Under the pieces are notes generated by a model. It ran no database searches. It was not told the DNA's origin and was given only the letters and a program-made list of their open reading frames with translations. The translations under genes and the position numbers were made by a program. 11,433 nt of DNA from a bacterium (GTDB lineage Bacteria; Bacillota_I; Bacilli_A; Mycoplasmatales; Mycoplasmoidaceae), in assembly GCA_017633835.1 (NCBI GenBank), contig JAGBOP010000036.1, positions 1-11,433 on the forward strand, given 5' to 3'. Positions 8,992 to 11,433 of this stretch are shown here, piece by piece. Each line of letters begins with the position of its first letter. Within the stretch, counting starts at the first letter, position 1.

Positions 8992-9936
8992 TTAATAATC
9001 GGTTGCTGGTAAATTGTAACTCATACTATCTAAGGTATAAGAGTTATTTGCCATGCTATTGTTTGGATTTGCTGCTCAATCAATAAAGGAAGCAAGTCCT
9101 TGGGCATATGTATATTGATAAGTACCTTGCAACATACCAGGCAAAATGTTATATTGTCGTCCCATGTTTAGCAATGCTTCGTATTCACAACCTTTAAAGT
9201 AAGAGAAATAATTATCATATTCGTAATTACTATAAGATAAAGTTCCATACGAAACATAATATAAACAAGTTCCTTTTTCGGGTCATTCAACTAAAGCAAC
9301 ACTAATATTACATCTAGAATTACGTAATTCAGCTTGTCCTTCTCCGAAAGAACAATCTAATAATCAAGTTGGATCCATGGTGAATCATTCTTGATAACTT
9401 GGAACTCAGACTTGGATTCATTGGTGTACTGAGTCATTATCATTGCCATCTTGACCTGAATTACCAACTGTAAAAATTCCTTGCATTTCACTTCCGATAA
9501 TATTTACTGATAGTGGGTTCACACTGCCTCACACTTGACGAGAAACATAACCACATAATTTTAGCATTGCTCCAAATAAATTAGAAATATTTGCACACAC
9601 TCCTTGTCCTAATTGGAAAGTTTGGCGTACTGATTGATAGTAAGGTTCTTGGTCATTGTACTTAACGTGATTAGATACTCAACTGTGTAACGCCTCAATT
9701 TGGTTAATTGGATTGGTATAAGTAAAAGTAATTTCTTTAGCAGCTTGGACCATAGTTTGGTTTGGGTCATACCAGTTTAATGAATCATTAGCAGTGCAGT
9801 CTTGAACTGCATTATATGATCCCATTCAACCATACGTAGCACTTCAATACTTAGTGTTTGCTCCATCACCATAATAATCATTAACTGCTTCTACATTAGA
9901 GTTTTCAATTCTAATCTTTCAATTACTTCTTAATTG
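8992..9936 (-). pseudogene. F': 5'-truncated remnant of the surface-protein family (transglutaminase part)
   Basis: The minus frame is open for 314 residues under code 4, then closed upstream by TAG at 9937-9939 and TAA at 9946-9948. It aligns only with the last quarter of B and C, starting near the ATYGWM motif and ending NSYTLDSMSYNL. The whole signal, stalk, LRR and beta-module part is absent. The candidate triad survives: Cys at 9595-9597 (VCANIS), His at 9424-9426 (VHQW) and Asp at 9373-9375 (TMDPTW), with the same 17-residue His-Asp spacing as B and C. The Tyr-rich C-terminal block is also kept. There is no ATG before 9825, no ribosome site and no signal peptide, so export is unlikely and a remnant is the best reading. 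Fresh loss is suggested by the intact reading frame. Confidence 0.8.
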
Positions 9937-9945
9937 CTAACTAAA

Positions 9946-10558
9946 TTAATTAATAGGTATTATCTTTGTTGCTTCATTTAAATCATCATGGTGATTTAGA
10001 TAATATTCATTAAGTCGATTAATAAATAAAACTACCGCTTTACTTCCTTCATATCATGTTTGAACAATTACATTTGGTGTTTCATTATATGATGCTCGAC
10101 TCATTGGTTTAGTTTTATAAAATCATAAAACATTATAAATTGGCTGTGGGTAATCAATTGCAACTGAATCTAATGAACCATTTTTCATTCCATTCTTGAT
10201 TGCACAATAATAACCTAATGAATTAAAGAAAAAGTTCCGGGAGTAATAAAGATTATTAACAATGCTCATATTACACATAAGCCAATTCCAATTCCATATA
10301 ATTCATTTGTTGCATCATTAAAGATGCAACAAGTTACTTAAATAATTAGCACAAAGGAATAAAATAGCAGCAGTTAAGATAAAAATATGCAGGTATTTAA
10401 CTTTTCTTACTTCGTGCGTAGCAAATTTTTTGTTAGGTCTATAGTAAGATAAATTAAGGATATATTTACTAATATCATATTGATTATAGTAATCCTGAAC
10501 ATTTCTTTCAATTCTTTTTAAAAATCCGTCATTTACTTTTAATACTGTTGCTCTTCAT
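9946..10558 (-). pseudogene. D': frameshifted relative of gene D
   Basis: Translated pieces in different minus frames line up with D along its length. The N-terminal ATG at 10558 gives a Lys-rich start. QYDISKYILNLSYY matches D's TYDVSKYILDLSYY. ELYGIGIGLCVIWALL matches its second membrane span. The last piece (DYPQPIYNVLW, IVQTWYEGSKA, LFINRLNEYYLNHHDDL) matches its C-terminal domain and ends at TAA 9946-9948. At least three frame changes break it: near 10525 in an A/T run, near 10316-10330 at a short palindrome, and near 10225-10235 in an AAAGAAAAAG run. Identity to D is moderate, so this is an old paralogue rather than a recent copy. It lies immediately upstream of F' on the same strand. 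Confidence 0.8.
10309..10330. repeat. Short palindrome at a D' lesion
   Basis: GTTGCATC (10309-10316) is perfectly inverted at GATGCAAC (10323-10330) with 6 nt between. It coincides with the point where the reading frame of D' changes. D has no such palindrome at the matching place, which suggests that it arose with the frameshift. Confidence 0.6.
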
Positions 10559-10826
10559 AATTTGTTTTAACTTATTCCATTACAGATGACATATATTTTA
10601 ATGAGAGACTCACGTTTTTGTAGGTGTCGTGTAAATGACAACTGAAAATATAATATCAAAAATTAAAAAACTGATTCAATTATTTTAATGAGAAAGCAAA
10701 ACAAGTTAAGAAAATTTTACTTCTTAACTGTTTGCTTTTTTATTCTTAATTAATAGGAAAATTTGGGAATGAATATTACTTATATTTAGGAATTTTTAAA
10801 GCAATTGTTTGCTTAAAATATTGCAA
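10559..10826. other. Gene-free spacer between D' and the transposase
   Basis: About 270 bases with no supportable coding frame. It holds a 12-bp direct repeat (ATTTTAATGAGA at 10595-10606 and 10682-10693), the plus-strand hairpin at 10693-10743, and a small stem near 10800 (AAGCAA/TTGCTT) that might weakly terminate the transposase gene on the minus strand. No convincing promoter for D' was found. Confidence 0.5.
10693..10743 (+). terminator. Strong plus-strand hairpin terminator with no known gene upstream
   Basis: The left arm 10693-10712 pairs with 10721-10738 apart from two single-A bulges; the loop is 8 nt. On the plus strand a T-rich run follows. On the minus strand the following bases are less T-rich, so plus is the likelier direction. 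No plus-strand gene ends nearby. It may end an unannotated transcript or be the remains of a mobile-element boundary. Confidence 0.6.
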
Positions 10827-11433
10827 TTATTTTAAGAAAAATACGAGACATCTTGCTTTCAAAATATTCATAAAGCTTTCTAATGAATAACATCTACCAA
10901 CATTACCAAAATAACTCTTGCCATATTGTTGAATATGTGTTTCAGTAAAGACTCCTTTACAGTCAGGATTTTTTCTGATTTCAATTCCTCTTTTATTATG
11001 TCTTAAATAAAAGATTAAACCATTTAAATATTTGGAATGAAGATTGTGTCTTTTGCAAACATTTACTAATAATTTAATAGCTTTAACTGCTTCACCTTTT
11101 TCAACTAATTCAATAATGGTATTCTTGAGGGTTTCTTTTCTAAAAGTTGGATCAACTAAATCATCATAAATAAAACGAATATCCTTTAATTCTTTAGTGT
11201 TAAAGCAAAGTTCAGTTTCATGAATCGCATGTCACAAATCAAGAACAAATCGAGCATTAAATGATTTAGCAATTGTTTTGATATATCGGGCTCCATCCCC
11301 ACCAATAAAGATCCTAAATTTGCTTAAATCCCCGTAATAAGTGGTCAAAATGTCCTTAATTTGATTAATTGTGAGTTCCATGCATTTCTTGCTATCAAAA
11401 CCAACTTGATTAAAAATTACTGCATTCACTTCA
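10827..11433 (-). CDS. UPF0236/ISLre2-like (Mbov_0401-type) transposase, C-terminal part (5' end beyond window)
   Basis: The frame is open from the right edge to TAA at 10827-10829, giving 201 residues under code 4. The block FIGGDGARYIKTIA followed by FVLDLWHAIHE matches the GDGA..I....F....LD..H pattern of the UPF0236/ISLre2 family. The Asp is a likely DDE catalytic residue, and the Trp is encoded by TGA. Further on, VFTETHIQQYGKSYFGNVGR and YSLESFMNILKAR fit the region of the family that carries the catalytic Glu and the C-terminal helices. These proteins move insertion sequences or, in mycoplasmas, accompany integrative conjugative elements as the Mbov_0401 type. The visible part has no frame break. 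The N-terminal half lies outside, so intactness is unknown. No terminal inverted repeats could be fixed in the spacer. Confidence 0.75.

Noticed and set aside
10595..10693. 12-bp direct repeats as target-site duplication of the transposase element
   Set aside because: Both copies lie on the same side of the transposase gene, and no terminal inverted repeats were found beside them.
1..11433. tRNA, rRNA, CRISPR array or known riboswitch
   Set aside because: No cloverleaf with a CCA-type acceptor, no rRNA core motifs, no regularly spaced repeats and no recognisable riboswitch core were seen on either strand by eye.

Overview
The window reads as an AT-rich Mollicutes (mycoplasma-group) chromosome. 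Every substantial gene contains in-frame TGA codons that fall on conserved tryptophans (for example the Trp in the post-catalytic-His stretch of the transglutaminase domains and in the LDLWHAIHE stretch of the transposase). The sequence therefore has to be translated with genetic code 4. With the standard code the large genes break into small pieces.

Positions 1-7481 (minus strand) hold three tandem paralogues of a large secreted or surface-anchored protein, read right to left as C (7481-4413, 1022 aa), B (4384-1232, 1050 aa) and A (1113 to beyond base 1, 3' end missing). The shared layout is: a Lys-rich start with a hydrophobic export or anchor segment; an Ser/Thr/Asn-rich low-complexity stalk; a short BspA-type leucine-rich repeat block; a conserved post-LRR module; mucin-binding-like and Ig-like beta modules; a transglutaminase/protease-fold domain with a Cys-His-Asp triad; and a tyrosine-rich C-terminal block. 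C and B are 28 nt apart and probably co-transcribed. B and A are separated by a terminator-like stem-loop.

Positions 7482-7712 are a divergent regulatory region with an 11-bp dyad over a TATAAT box and a minus-strand hairpin plus T-tract. To its right, on the plus strand, lie D (7713-8369), an unrecognised protein with two membrane segments, and its terminator. They are followed by a consensus-like promoter with an A8 spacer tract, a doubtful small membrane ORF, and E (8641-8904), an unrecognised small charged protein with a strong terminator.

Positions 8992-10558 (minus strand) are a decayed copy of the same neighbourhood. F' keeps only the transglutaminase and Tyr-rich C-terminal part of the surface protein. 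D' is a frameshifted relative of D lying immediately upstream of F'. Two copies of the D family beside two copies of the surface-protein family suggest the genes travel or function together. From 10827 to the right edge is the C-terminal part of a UPF0236/ISLre2-like (Mbov_0401-type) transposase, which fits a recombining accessory locus.

A working inference is that this is a host-interaction surface-protein island: LRR and mucin-like modules for binding, a transglutaminase-fold domain for protein cross-linking or cleavage, and an associated membrane protein of unknown role. No tRNA, rRNA or CRISPR array was seen.
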